Source of the DNA: Trichuris trichiura
Taxonomy: Eukaryota > Nematoda > Enoplea > Trichinellida > Trichuridae
Assembly (NCBI GenBank): GCA_037903355.1
Contig: JBAJFE010000011.1
Span: forward strand, 2,365,001-2,429,000
Length of the DNA: 64,000 nucleotides
Reading direction: 5' to 3'
Made by a program: the position numbers and the translations under genes. Numbering within the stretch: position 1 is the first letter of the stretch; the number at the start of each line of letters is the position of its first letter. The notes under the pieces are model-generated. The model saw only the letters and a list, made by a program, of their open reading frames with translations, did not search any database and was not told the origin of the DNA. Below are positions 37,076 through 49,248 of the stretch, one piece after another.

Positions 37076-40000
37076 ATGGAGTTTTTGAGTCTCGATGAAT
37101 GGGCTTCCATTCCAGCGGCAGTTGCGGAAAACTTAAGCAGTCGGCTGCAAGCGCTCGAACGAGAAGCTGAGCAGAAAAATATTGTTGGTATGGTATCCCA
37201 ATGTTTTGCTACTGCTTTCGCTGGAATCAATTATCTAGAAAATGAGCTGCGGGAAGTACGAAGAAATTATGACGAACTGACCCAGCGGCTTAGCGACAGT
37301 CTCTCCAATGAGTTAAAGCTTCGCCAAAAGTTGGACATCTCTTGTAAATTTTGGTTCTCTGTTTTGCGCGTCACGTACGTGCTTTTGATGCTTTTGTAGA
37401 CGAGGAACGTCAGGGTCTTGCGCAGAAGTTATTGCAGCTTGAAGAAGTCCACTTCAATGCCTCTTCAGAACGAGTAAGTTTTTGCGTCGATTTCTTCAAT
37501 GCTTCTGTTGACGATTCAACTCTAGGTGGAGATGGATCAGCAGCTAAAGAATCTTTCGAAAGCGAAGGAAGAATCAGAGAAGCGTGTTCAAAATCTCAGC
37601 GATGAGATATCAAAACTTCAAGGTACCCTTTCGTTCATTTTGTCTGCTTATACTCTACTACATTGTGCTAAGTTGTTTATTATTTTTTCTTACTTAACTC
37701 TCTTCCTGCTTGCTTATTGAAACAACCCATTTTATTTGGCGCGTGAATAAAGTCCCATAGCTTTCGGGACGAAACTCGTCCCGCCTTCCCTAAATGCAGA
37801 TGTAGGCTTAGCTGGATAAAAAACCTGTCCCGCATCCAACCTTAATCTAAAAAAAGGCCATTGTCCATTAAGACTGGGAGAATCATCACGGCGAAAGTAT
37901 ATTGTAGCCAGGGTTGAAAACTTCCAAAAACGCGACAGTTATTGGACAATAGAATAGATGTGTGGTCGTTCACCGGCAGCGCGTGGCTACGTATATTATA
38001 GCCAAAACGCCTGAATGTTTTAACTTTGACTTCGCAGATTAAATAGTTTGTCATATAAATTTTTAAATTCGTATTTACTGCTGAATGTGAACTATTGTGA
38101 ATATAAAGCTTGGCAGTGGAAGCCAAATATAGCGCTAAGGCTTTCTGCGTATGCCTAATTTGAAAAGCCGTGAAAAGCATAAGATGCTTAAAAGAAGCAA
38201 TCCTACAATTTTTGTTTGTAGACGCATTGAAGAAGCAACAAGAATGGGTTAGCGTTACTGTTAAGCAGAAGCGCGCGTTGGAATTACGAGTAGCAAACAT
38301 TGATAGCGTGACACTGGAGTTAAACGTAAAAATTCACTTGCAGCAGTCGTAATTGCAAACTTTTTATGCCTTTTGTTTAATAGGAAATCGAAGAACGTTT
38401 TGCAAAGCAAGAGAAGATCTTTAACGAAGTGAAGTTGTGGTACGTTGACCAGTTGGCTGAAAAAGAGCAAAAAATGCAAAGTCTAAAAAGAGAGTGCGAC
38501 GAGTCGGTTGCCAATGAGCTAAACGCCAAACAAGCTATGCAGCTTGAATTAGAGGAAATGAAACGCCAAAGAGACGAGGCTCAGGAGAGGAAGGATCGTT
38601 TGAAAGTTTTGGTTGCTTCATTGACCGATAGGCTAAGAACTGTACGCGTTCATTTCGTTTGGCTCCACTTTATTATCTTTCCATTTGCGTAGGTTGAGCT
38701 TGAGCATCAATCGTCCGAGGCTCAATGGCAAGAGAAGTTCGAGAATCTGCGAATGAATACTGAAAAAAATGAGGTTCCATAGCTTTGCTAAAGCGCCCCT
38801 TCTTTAAACACTGCTCTTTTATGCAGGAGTTGCTGAGAAGCCGTACCGAAGCTTTTTCCGAACTTGAAAATTCTCTCCAAGAAGTAGCAAGCTCGGTGGC
38901 TCACTTCACGCAAGGCAACTACTTCCACCAGCGTTTCAACCTCCTTCTTTCTCATCGTTCTTGTTTTAGCAGTGGAAGAAAAGGACAAGCAATTAGAAGA
39001 ACTGCGTAGCAGCTCCGAAGCATTGATGAATGAAAAGCGTACGTTTTCCCATTTTTATTCAAATACCGACGGTCAACATTGCTAACTCATTTCGGCTGCT
39101 ACCGTCAGCCATATTTTAGTTTTTGATCTTTAGTTTTTTTATTTTTACAGAGAGTCGCATTGTTGAATTGGAGAATGAAATAAAACAATTAAAGCACGAC
39201 GGTAAGAAGTCCTTTATTGTCATTCTAACTGTACAGTACTGATGCTTCGTCAGCTCAAGCTCGTACCGCCGAAGGTGATCTGCTCGAAACGCCATTGTCT
39301 GATTACTCCATTTGTATCACTCCTGACATGTCGCTGAACGAACTGCGTGAAAGCTATTTCGACGTTGTCAGACAGTTGAAACGCGTTGAAGCCGAACGTG
39401 ACATCATCCAGCAACATTGCAGCCGCCTTGTCAAGGTTCATTGCCTTAACGAAATTGTTTCGTCGCATCGTTGACACTTTCAGGACGTCGAAGGAAGATT
39501 ACCTTACGTCAGAGCGTTGAAGGAAGACAAAGAAGACTTGATTGTAGCTGTAAAAAGTTTACGCAAGAAACTGGACTGCGCTGAAGAACAAAAGTCTTCT
39601 CTGAACTCCCAAAACGATTGTCTTTCCAACGAGCTGGCAACGGTTCGTGAAGACCGCGATCGACTTAGTCGAAGTTGCACCGACTTATCCCACCAAGTCA
39701 CTATTCGTTTGTGCGTATTCATCGTCTGTAGACGTTTGCTTTCAGGTGAAAACATTACTCGTAACTGTAGAACATCTGCGTAACCCTTCAACTAACATTA
39801 CTGATTTGCCGCGTTCCGAAGGTGAAGAAAATGATATTGTATTGTTCAGGTAAGGCCGCCTACGCCGCAGAGTATAGTTTAATCGACTTTGCTTTGCAGA
39901 AGCGTCGAAGAGATGCAGTTGCGAAATCAGCAGCTGTTGTCCAAGCTTCGACAGGCCTCTATTGAACGAGATGAATTGGTCAAAGAAGCAACGGAAAAAG

Positions 40001-43000
40001 AATGTCACGAGATCAAATTGCACAGCGAAGTTGTGAGCAGAAAGTTGGAGGCAAAGGCTAACATTTGCTCAAAGACCGTACTGCTATTGCAAAGCACAGT
40101 GGAGCAGCGCAATTCCTACAAACGGCTGTACAACGATCTCTTGCGTAAGTATGAAAATTTGCAAAAGCGTCGTAGCTCTGATACTCCGTCCGATCACGTC
40201 ACGGAGGCTTGCAATAGCGTCGTGTCGCAAATGGCAAAAATAAACGACATGGTCAGTCGCCACCAGACGGAGGTGGATCAGCTGCATGAGAACATCCTTA
40301 AGTTGGAAGCTGAGCGCGCGGAATTCGATGGCAAGATTCGAATACAAGAAGAGAAGATACGAAGTTTGGAATTCACCAACAAAATGGTTGAAAATAAATT
40401 GGCAACAGTGGAAAGGAATCGCGATTCGTTGGAAGTGTTGGCGAAAGAACTCAAGCAAAAGCTGGAAATGGTGAAGTCCAGCCTTACAGAGCAGCAGAAA
40501 GCTGCAGCCGAGCTGGAAACGAAAAATAAAACGCTGAACGCGCAGTTGGAAATCTCGGAGAGAAGGGTTAACCAATTGGCGTACGAAATGGATGTTACTA
40601 GAACGCATTCCTATCAAATAGACAAGCTGACCGTGATGGCTGAGGAATTCAACGTCTCTAAAGAGATAGAAGAAATTTGCAAAGCGCTCAAGCCTTCGGG
40701 CGACTGGCAAGCGTTGACTAAAGAACGAGACGACCTTCTTGAGTCCGTTTCGGTTCTTCAGGAAGAGATTGGAAAGCTTAAGACGGAAAAGATATCTGAG
40801 TTTGAGGATTTGAAAGCAAAACTTGACAAAGGGGCCCAGAGTGTGGAACATTTGACCAGGCAGCTGAATTGGCAGCAAGAACTAAGCGGAAGCCTGGAAG
40901 AGGCAGTTCAAAGAAAGAATGAAGAATGCAATGCGCTGAGGTTGATGATAGCGTGCCCGGAAGAAGAAAATTTTGATAGGACCGACCTTTTGTTACGGTT
41001 GAATATTGCCGAAACGAAGTACAAAGACTGCCTGGACAATTTTTCGTCGACAAAACTTCGCCTTGAAAATACGCTAGCCGAAGTGGAATGCTTTCAGAAG
41101 CTGACCGACTCTTTGCAGACCAGCTTGAAAGAATTACAAGAGATTCAAAAGCAGGAAAGAGCCGAATGGAACTTGAAGATCAGTATGCTGGAGTCGACTA
41201 TTGGAAGTTCGGCTGCCAAAATTGAGGAGCTAACCGAAACGGCTGAACACGATAGACGGCTGGCAACAGATCAGATTGCCCAATACAGGAGTATGCTAGA
41301 GCGAGAACAGCGTGAGGTGTCGAAACTTCGCGCGGAATTGGATGTGAAAAATGACCAGTTGGACTCGGAATACGGCGAGTTGGCCACGCTTAAAAGTACA
41401 ATAGTTTCTCTACAACAGCAATTGGCCAACTTACCTTTTTTGCTGAATGACAAGGATCAGCAAATCGAGTCGCTTCAGGTGCAGCTAGCTTCCAAAAGTA
41501 CAGATGCGTCAGCTATGTTCCACTTTGGTTCAGCGTGGGATTGTAAAATGCGAGTAGTCAAACTTGAAAATATGCTTTCGCGCATTGTAAAAGGGTTGCG
41601 CAACGTCACCGCAAGCAACTCGGCTTTTGAAAGTAAGACGGCGTCAGCGTCGAGTGACACACCGACCAATTTGAATGAGACGAAAACAGACGACCAATCG
41701 CTTGTTGCTCCCACCGAAGCAGTCGGCGCGAATATGTCAAAAAAATTGTTTGACCAAATTTTCCTTGACTTTGACCATTGCCAAGAAGAGCTATCCAAGC
41801 TGAGTCGCCAATTTGAACTAATCGAAAAGCGCCAACGTCCAACGGAAGATGAGGGTTTGAACGTAGAAGAAGGTCTCGTGGCATCGTCGCAAGATTTGAC
41901 GTTCAAAATCAGCGAGGAGGAGTTCGCTACAATTCATCTTGACGCCGACATTCAACGTATTGTTGGAGATATGGACGTTATGGAATTGAAAAGACGACTA
42001 TACGAGAGTTCCGTAACAATTGACAATCTGAAAGCACTGACAATTAAGTTGGCTCAATCCCATGCTGGCACCAAAGCGGATACGAAGCAAAGTGCCGAGG
42101 GCGATTTGAGCATGGAAGAAAAAATAAACGAACTTAGAAAAGAAAAGGAATCGTTGGAGTTGTCAATTGAGGAATTGACGAGTCGATTGGAATCGTTGGC
42201 TAGTATGTATTCAATCCGAGAAGTCAAGCTGAAAGCTCTTAAAGAGGAAGCGGATGCCTTAGCCGTTGCTCGACTGTCGGACGATCAAAGGTCGAGTTCC
42301 TTCGCCGTGACGACAATGGCAAAAGAAACTCGTGACATTTCAACCGAAACTAACGAATCAATTCTTGAAAACGTCGCGGCTCAATATGATATTTCCGAAT
42401 CCTTCCAGCATCCCGTATCCGTTTCCTCTACGGATCAATCTTTTTCAAATCAAGGTAAGACGGATGAGCTTAACTAAGGGGCGCGTAACAATAGTTGGTC
42501 AGTTGATCAGTTCTTACAGTAATATTTTAAATGTTGTCTACTTGAAAGTAGGTTCGAATAGCTTCAGTTTGAAACGCTGCGTTTTGTCCGCGTTGCATTT
42601 AGCTTTTCCAATTGAGTTTGACGCCATTGTTTGCGGAAGTTTCGTTTATTACCAAGTTATTTGCAACGTGAACAAAGTGATGTATGAATAGAAATTCAAC
42701 AAGCCACTTCAGTATCATTCGCGCTTGTTGAGACCGAATTTTCTGTCAGTCTGAGTCTGTTTTGCTTTTCTTTTCTTTTACAGTAGAACCAATGACAACT
42801 TAGGAAAGGTTCAAATCAGTATTTATGGTTTCTGTTAGCGTGGACGCCTCTAGACTATCTTCTGTGTTGAACTTGAAAGAACATTTTTGTATCCCGACGA
42901 GAAGACACTTGGAAGTGCTTTCTAAAAGTTCTTTGACTTCCGCGAGTTTAAACGTACCACGATAGAATTCATTCCTTCCGAAACATTGACTGCATGGCTT

Positions 43001-44307
43001 CGGCGTCAAATGAGATACAGTAACGCAAAACAAATTGAGAAGTTTGGTATCCCCAAGTGATGCATATATGAGTTTTTTGTTAGTTCGCATCAACTAAAGT
43101 ATTAACAGTCTTTAGAAATTAGAATGGGGCGGGGATCAACGTCGTTTACAGCAATCTTTCTTTTGAATAACGGTTTTAACGTATTAATGGTTTTCAGAAA
43201 TTGTCGAAGTAGCTAACGACTCGCACTTATATCCTTTTAGGCTTTGTTACTTCTTCCGTAACAAGCGGGTCGCCTATGTTGAGAGAACCTTGTTCACCGT
43301 CACCTCCAAGAAGCCCTAACTCCAGAGGTGATTTGATCAGCGCTAGTTGCGATACTGGTCGTGAACCAATAAGCAGTACGTTTGGCAACGAAGCAATATC
43401 GACAACTAGGCGTCGTTTTGCTTCTTCTCCATCGTCGTCGGATAATGCCAAACGTATCCGCTCGGAGTCGCCTGTCCAAGTTAGCACGACAGACGATGGG
43501 CAGCCAATGATATATGACCAAGAAGCTGACTATGGAAGCCAGCGTGGGACCCAGTCTCCGGACGTTGGTTCTTCCTTGGTTAGCGACGACTCAACTGTTC
43601 CAAGTCATTCGTGTGCTTATGAACCAGAAAGTTCTGTTCGACTGATTTTGACTAAAGATGAAGCGGAAATGATTACCTCTAATGATGGTGAGAAACATAC
43701 CGGGTGCAACACTGTTTTGTCGGGTACTGGTGGTAAGTAGAGAGGTAACAGAGTATAGATTGAAGGGCAATGCTTTTATTTTCCTTGTTTCAATAGCTTT
43801 CTTACCCGTAGAATAGTCGGCGCATCATCGAATGAGTTGATGTTGGCTCTCTTATTGACCAACACGAACCATATTGTTTGATCGGCAGCATTATGTAGTA
43901 CAATTTCAGGAGATGTACAGTTGCCTTCCCTTTTCGGTCAGTCAGAGGCGGTGGCCTCGTTATCGTCTTTTGCAGAACTACGAAGCTGTCAGACAAACGA
44001 CGGTAATCTTGCCGTTGCAACGGAGCAGCAGTCAACCAGCGAAAGTTCTCATAGTGAGATGAACCTATCGGAAACACGAGACGACGAGTCAAGGCTAACT
44101 GAAAGAGACGTTTCATCTAAGCAGGACGAAGATGCTGGACAATCAAGCCGTGGTTATAGAGAGCCCATTGTTTGGGATCTTGGTGATAATGGCAATGATA
44201 GAAAACTTCCAAGACCACAAAGGCCAACTCCAACAGTGCAAAGACGTCCTTCCGGTCGGCGTGCCCTGAGAGGTCCATCTGTTGGACGATTCGCACGACC
44301 TCCTTAG
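37076..44307 (+). CDS. tpr: Nucleoprotein TPR / Megator (nuclear pore basket)
   Basis: Fifteen exons: 37076-37343, 37400-37473, 37526-37622, 38222-38325, 38384-38641, 38693-38773, 38827-38914, 38970-39038, 39151-39201, 39254-39435, 39484-39696, 39746-39849, 39900-42454, 43241-43732, 43910-44307; 1677 aa. TPR (C. elegans NPP-21) forms the nuclear basket of the pore and works in mRNA export, checkpoint control and chromatin organisation. The first 1300 or so residues are almost continuous coiled coil. Conserved landmarks are ITPDMSLNELRESYFDVVRQ (equivalent to the MKLTELYNAY block of human TPR) and SVEEMQLRNQQLLSKLRQA (equivalent to the NIEELQQQNQRLL block). The C-terminal 300 residues are acidic, Ser/Pro-rich and disordered, ending in an Arg/Pro-rich tail. 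Intron 7 (38915-38969) must start with GC. It is shorter than human TPR (about 2360 aa), mainly in the tail. Confidence 0.93.
42800..43090 (-). CDS. Possible nested antisense gene inside a tpr intron, 96 aa
   Basis: An uninterrupted ATG-started frame (MRTNKKLIYASLGDTK ...) lies wholly within the 786-bp tpr intron 42455-43240, on the opposite strand. The middle has C-x2-C (KPCSQCFG) and an amphipathic helix (FKLAEVKELLESTSKC). No family is recognised. The intron is the largest in tpr, which fits a nested gene, but chance ORFs of this length occur here. Confidence 0.35.
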   Translation of the reverse strand: MRTNKKLIYASLGDTKLLNLFCVTVSHLTPKPCSQCFGRNEFYRGTFKLAEVKELLESTSKCLLVGIQKCSFKFNTEDSLEASTLTETINTDLNLS

Positions 44308-44492
44308 CTGGTGTTAAATTTCAACAAATTGGGACAATAGTTTGAATTTTCCGACGCGACATCGATGTTCTTATATCGCACGGGTACTTGCACGACTTTT
44401 GCCTTATGAGCAAAGTTGTCCATCTTAGCTGGACGCAATCCATTTTTCCTTTCAGCGAGTAGCATCTTCCATGCGTCGTTGGGCAATGGCAT
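44304..44492 (-). CDS. Possible small protein convergent with tpr, 62 aa
   Basis: An ATG at 44492 opens 62 codons (MPLPNDAWKMLLAERKNGL ...), Lys-rich and soluble in character, ending in a TAA (44306-44304) that overlaps the tpr stop codon (44305-44307) on the other strand. It may be the last exon of a longer gene; an upstream TCAG near 44522 could be an acceptor. No family is recognised. Confidence 0.35.
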   Translation of the reverse strand: MPLPNDAWKMLLAERKNGLRPAKMDNFAHKAKVVQVPVRYKNIDVASENSNYCPNLLKFNTS

Positions 44493-46547
44493 AATGATGG
44501 CTATTGCTGATTAGCTTAGCGGTATATTTTTGCTGCTGGACGCAACGCTGCTTTGACATTTCTGCTTGATCAGTTTGGCGCAACTGTGAATCTTGCTACA
44601 ATTTGTTGTTCAGTTCGCCTCTATGCTTTAATCGGGACAACATTTTTGTTTGGAATCAAATGCAGTCAGTGAGCAGTGCTCCGTGCGTATTTCTTTCCGG
44701 TTTCCTTGCAATGAAACGGTCAAGCTTGCCTACATGTTTTTCGCTGTGATTTGGCTGTTGCGGCACGGATGTTTTGGAATAATAAAGCGTGAAAGTGAAC
44801 GCACCGGAAGTGTCCATCCAGGCTGGTAGCATCGGTACGTTAATTTCTATTTAATCCGCGTTTTATATCCAACGATGCTTTTAATTAACGAAGCTGTTTG
44901 TCTTGTCATGAGTGAAAGTTCTTAAAGCCGTATAGTTCATTTCGACTGCAGTAGAAGTGGCAAATGATCCATGCTGCTGCTTCATTAGGCTGTCTCCATC
45001 ACTCTCGGTTTGACGTAATCGAGTGGTTTCCATATTTTCAAACGGTTAAGATGTCTGCGCAATTTAGAAACTGTCCTTAATTGCAGTTTATAAGTGTTGA
45101 GCTCGTATCATTACTACGCGCATTAGTTTAGCATGTTTTCAAAAAATTATAAACAGTGAGCACTTTTTACCCTGTTGCTGGTTGGGTAGCTGTAAGTACC
45201 GAGTCTAACATCCCACCACTCTGCGAGGATTTCGCGCCAACGCAAGCATACCTGAAATACCCATTGAGCTCTTGCTAAGCTTTGATTTTGGATCGATTAA
45301 AGCTGATAATCAGTTGTACAGTATTCCAATTTTGGTGTGGTTGGCTTAACGTTTGCGTAGACCGATACGTTGCTTGCCTACATTCACTTTTGAGAATTTC
45401 GGCACCGAAGAAGCAGCGCGTGGTGGCTCAACATTTCGGGCGACCTTGCGGGATTACTTAAATCTTTCAGTCAGGAGCTGAGTTTCAGCCGAAAGAACAA
45501 GTCGTATAAGACGTTGAAGAATCGTCGCATATTCGCTGACGTCTGACCGTCAAGGTCGTTGCATCGCGCACCTCTGCTCAACTGAGGCGCCGGTCTTTAC
45601 TGTTGCACTGACCTTCCCATGACCGGTCTTGTCACACAGCCCTATCGACGTTTGCCTCATTACGTCGATGGGGCACTTGATTTACCCTTTATGTCCTCAA
45701 GCCTTTCAGTCATCTATTCTACGGTCAACTTATACAATACTATTACGGCATTGGTTCTGAGAAGCAGGTGGAATGAGGACGGCAACTGATAGATGCGGTA
45801 CCCACCTGCTGTTCACCGGTGCATTAAGCAAGTAAAAGAGGACGCCATTGCCATTACGTAAAAGAGACCTTGCTCCAGTCAAAGGCGATGACCTTATCTC
45901 AGGTTCGGCAATTGTGAGTCTCATGTCAAGCTCCTCACCTAGCAAACGACCTCTGTTTGACGAAGAAGCTGACCTTTTCAGTTAGGCCATCCGAAACACA
46001 AACAGTAAATCCGTCACTCCTATCCACGCTCACAATAGCCATCTTTGGTCAGGTCAAGGTAGTACAAGCTAAGAGGTCCGTCCAAGTGCTTTAACGCGGA
46101 TTTCAGCTTTTGTCCTTGAAGGTGCTTGTTCATTCCCAAAAAATCCTTTGGCCTTCTTCGACTTGTCGTGTCGCACTTAGCTTTCTCACGCTTGTCATTA
46201 AAGTGCTCAACCATTTCGGACAAAGGTCACTGAACCTAGATTTTACTGTCGGTGTGTTTTCCTTCTTTTCGACGTGACAAGCAATTGCCATTAATTTTTT
46301 CAAGGAAATAAGCGATTATTCGTAACATTCATTATTGGTGTCAATGCAATATCAACGGACAAAACTTTGGGGAGAACTCGCGTCCTGTTGTTAGCACCTT
46401 TTTATTCAATGTCTCAAGAGGCAAGGAGCATTTCGTTATACTAACAGAAATGAAGGAAGTATTCAGCAAGAGACGACCAAGTGAGCTGTATGGAATTAAC
46501 AAGTCAAAGGAATGGAAGACACAGCAATGGAGGATCTAGTGTCAGCA
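44493..46547. other. Intergenic; second half is part of the segmental duplication
   Basis: No supported exon. From about 45480 the sequence is similar to the region from about 51760 (for example the block at 45601-45670 against 51868-51935). An AATAAA on the minus strand at 46406-46401 may be the poly(A) signal of the adjacent b-ZIP gene. Confidence 0.5.
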
Positions 46548-47328
46548 CTACATAGGTGTTTGATTATGATTAATTAGCATGCAATGCAGTCTGGCACTTT
46601 CATTTTTTAGCACAGCTACCTGAGCTTTAAGCTTCAAGTTTTCCTGTTCCAAATAGGCCGCTCTTAGGGCTATCTCTTCTTCTTTGGCTCGACGTGCTTC
46701 TCTGGATCGCTTTGCAGCATTATTGTTCCTCCTTCTACGTTCCCAGTAGGCTTTGCTCTGCAAGACAACATCTCTTATAGACGGTAGAGCGATAACAATC
46801 TTATCTTACCCTTTCGTCATCCGAGTTGAGCTTTTCTTTTTCAACGTCTGATGTCTCTTGGGAGGTGATGGAGTCGTCATTCGAAACGTGACGTTCGTAT
46901 TTCCTTCTTCGACGCAGCAGCGAGGAAGCAATCTCTGATCCTGCGGTAGACACCTGAATTGCTGACTGTGAATCTGTAATGCTGATCAATGATGGCGTTT
47001 GGCCCAGCAGCTGTGCTAGCGACATAGCGGCGGAACCGTTCAGAGTAGTGACTAATGGACTAAGTAAATGTCTGCCAGCAAGGTTGGATCCCAAAGCTAT
47101 TGAATTTAGAAGGTAATTGTACGAATTGAACAGCGAAGTTGGATTTGTTGGAGTGATGCAGCATGCAGTGGTTCTCTGTGTTGTCATCTTTGGAGAATAG
47201 ACGGGGCAACTAGAGATACTATGACCGGATGTGTCCTGTGGCTGGCTTGGACATGACGAACTTTCGTCGTTGCTTCCGTCACTGGTTGAAGAAGTTATTT
47301 TTAGCGAGTAGTCAAGCGGTTCATCCAT
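46548..47328 (-). CDS. CES-2/PAR-type b-ZIP transcription factor, copy 1
   Basis: Two exons: 47328-46810 and 46757-46548, phase 0; 242 aa. The C-terminal exon is a complete b-[23 protein letters not shown] (extended basic region, with the N-x2-AA-x-R-S-R core) followed by [20 protein letters not shown] and a short zipper. The YWERRR entry and the RAAYLEQEN sequence are typical of the PAR/CES-2/NFIL3/Giant group, which binds TTAYRTAA-type sites; C. elegans CES-2 controls cell death of specific neurons. The N-terminal exon is Ser/Thr-rich and disordered, with a MDEPLDYS opening and a RRRRKYER patch. It is one of two copies in the tandem duplication. The first exon has a clear ATG and no upstream exon is required. 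Confidence 0.85.
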
Positions 47329-48421
47329 AAGAACAATTTGAGGGAGGGCAGAAGTGTTCGACTAAAGATGCTGATGCAGAGCGATGGATCTGCTTACCAG
47401 TGACCTTGCAGGCAGGCTTGTTAGCCTTGTACAGCTTCAATGTAATGCTCGCCAACTGGCAACGCTGACAGTTGCGAAGCAGAAATGGCTTTCTTCACTG
47501 GACCAATCATCATTGCCTCAGTTCCAGCCATTCGATAGATGCAGCGGCATGTTGCACAATTGGCCCCTTAGGTACGCACTGATGACGTCACTTGACCCTG
47601 GCCGTCTAATGCTGACCAGGCAGCTTCGCAGCAATGCTTCAGTGGTAACGATGCCTCCAACTGGTCATTGCCTGAAGGTGAAAAAGGCGAAGGACGCGTA
47701 GGCCAGCTTGTGCCGTCGCAGTTATGCAATCGGAACAATAGATATCGGATGCTGCAAAACCGCGGCCGCCTCTGTGGTGGCGTTTATTAGGATTTCCCTT
47801 AGACTCTTTAGTTTTAACATCCCAGGTCAATTTCATTACTTTGCGAGTGTGGGCGTTCGCTGCTCTGCGGAAATCCAAGTCGCTAATTTCATTGGTTCGC
47901 TAGGAAATCCATCAAAATGCTTTGAGGGCGCACATTGGTACTACGATAACTTACTATTCGTTATGGTAGTGTGCGTAAAGTAGTACGAATAATAATTAAT
48001 TTGTTCGTTGTGATGAAAGAATCAAGCCGACCAGTCGTACTTTGAATTTTCAAAAAATCACGTAGCTTTGTACGCTGTCTCATTGAATGTGATAAACGAA
48101 CGTCCCTACGGACACAGCGAGGTGATTATAGTTCAAGTGCACCGCGATTATTTTAAATACGGTGAGGAGCTCCTGCCTTTCAAAAACTACGGAAGAAAAA
48201 TCATTCGCGCGTTACATACGCTATTGATTGCACTTTTGTCCACAGAAGGAAGGTCTGCAGCTACGTTCGTGAGTTATTATATGAGAAGTTACAGTATTAA
48301 GAATATGCAAGTTTGTTTATTGACGAATAATGCGCCTGCAACGGTGAATAAGTGAATAATACGATCGTGTATCCATTGTATTCACCGCCTTGTCATCATA
48401 TAATTTTATAAAGACGGTTCT
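47329..48421. other. Upstream region of b-ZIP copy 1
   Basis: No supported exon. The part up to about 47780 is well conserved with 53386-53830, as expected for promoter and 5' UTR in the duplicated block. ORFs at 47384-47701 and 48068-48355 (+) are not kept open in copy 2 and I treat them as non-coding. Confidence 0.5.
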
Positions 48422-48691
48422 TTAAGGTTCCTTCGAGTCCGCTTTTATGTTATCTTCTCTTGCTTCGCCTGCAGCGGACGTGCTTTCACCACTGGTTCCC
48501 GCTTGGTCGGTCGGTTTGTCTTTTTTGCCGTGCACAGGGCATGGCGAACTGGTGGTTTCGTGGGAATGCGAGTGAGCGCCGAAAAACCCATTACTGCCTG
48601 TGTTGGCAGGTTCAACGGTTACACTCGGCATTTGCCAGTGCTCATAAGTTTTTTGAACCATTAACAGGAACAGAAGCTCTAGGATGCCCAT
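48422..48691 (-). CDS. Possible small protein with hydrophobic N-terminus, 89 aa
   Basis: An ATG at 48691 opens 89 codons. The first dozen residues are hydrophobic (MGILELLFLLMV), like a signal anchor or signal peptide. The rest is hydrophilic with a His-rich part (FFGAHSHSHETTSSPCPVHG) and an acidic, Ser/Gly-rich tail. There is no counterpart in the second duplicated block, so the gene is either unique to copy 1 or lost from copy 2. No family is recognised. Confidence 0.4.
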   Translation of the reverse strand: MGILELLFLLMVQKTYEHWQMPSVTVEPANTGSNGFFGAHSHSHETTSSPCPVHGKKDKPTDQAGTSGESTSAAGEAREDNIKADSKEP

Positions 48692-49248
48692 TTCGTCGGA
48701 TAAGTTTTGCTACATGAGTCAAGTACCGAACATCAAGTAGAATAAAAGTTTTCAAGCGCATTCAATTTAGATGTTGAATTTAAACTGCTGAGCTTAAAGT
48801 TGCCTGGCAAAATTGCTGAATGGAGTCTCGTGTTCACGGCAAGTCTGTTTTCGTTGAGAAAAGTCTGACCATACGCTTTCTGACGTTTTCTGTCCATTTT
48901 GATCCGCTACTTTTAAGGAGCTTGTGCTGTTTTTCCCTTCGGTATGAAATCTAACCCTGACAAAAATGAAGCGTAAATGTTAGAATGGAAAATGGAAATT
49001 AATGCTAGCGCTTGAGCTCTGTTAACACCTTTATTTATTGCCTCGTTACGGCATTATTGTGCTCGTGAGCGACTGCAACGGCACTTGTAAATGGATCCGT
49101 CGGCTTGGTCTATTAATGAGTGCAGCGGCTGTTTTGAATGAAAGCAGCTCAACGATTGACGTGTTCTGATTTTAAAACAAAGTTTAAACTTTGAAACGTC
49201 TTGACGCCTATAGGAAGAAGCGTCATTTTGCTTAATGGAACGGCTAGA
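48692..49248. other. Intergenic between two divergent small ORFs
   Basis: No supported exon; this is the likely shared promoter region for the genes at 48691 (-) and 49249 (+). Confidence 0.45.

Noticed and set aside
40084..40878. 264-codon minus-strand ORF
   Set aside because: It is antisense to the tpr coiled-coil exon; low-complexity coiled-coil coding often leaves the opposite strand open.
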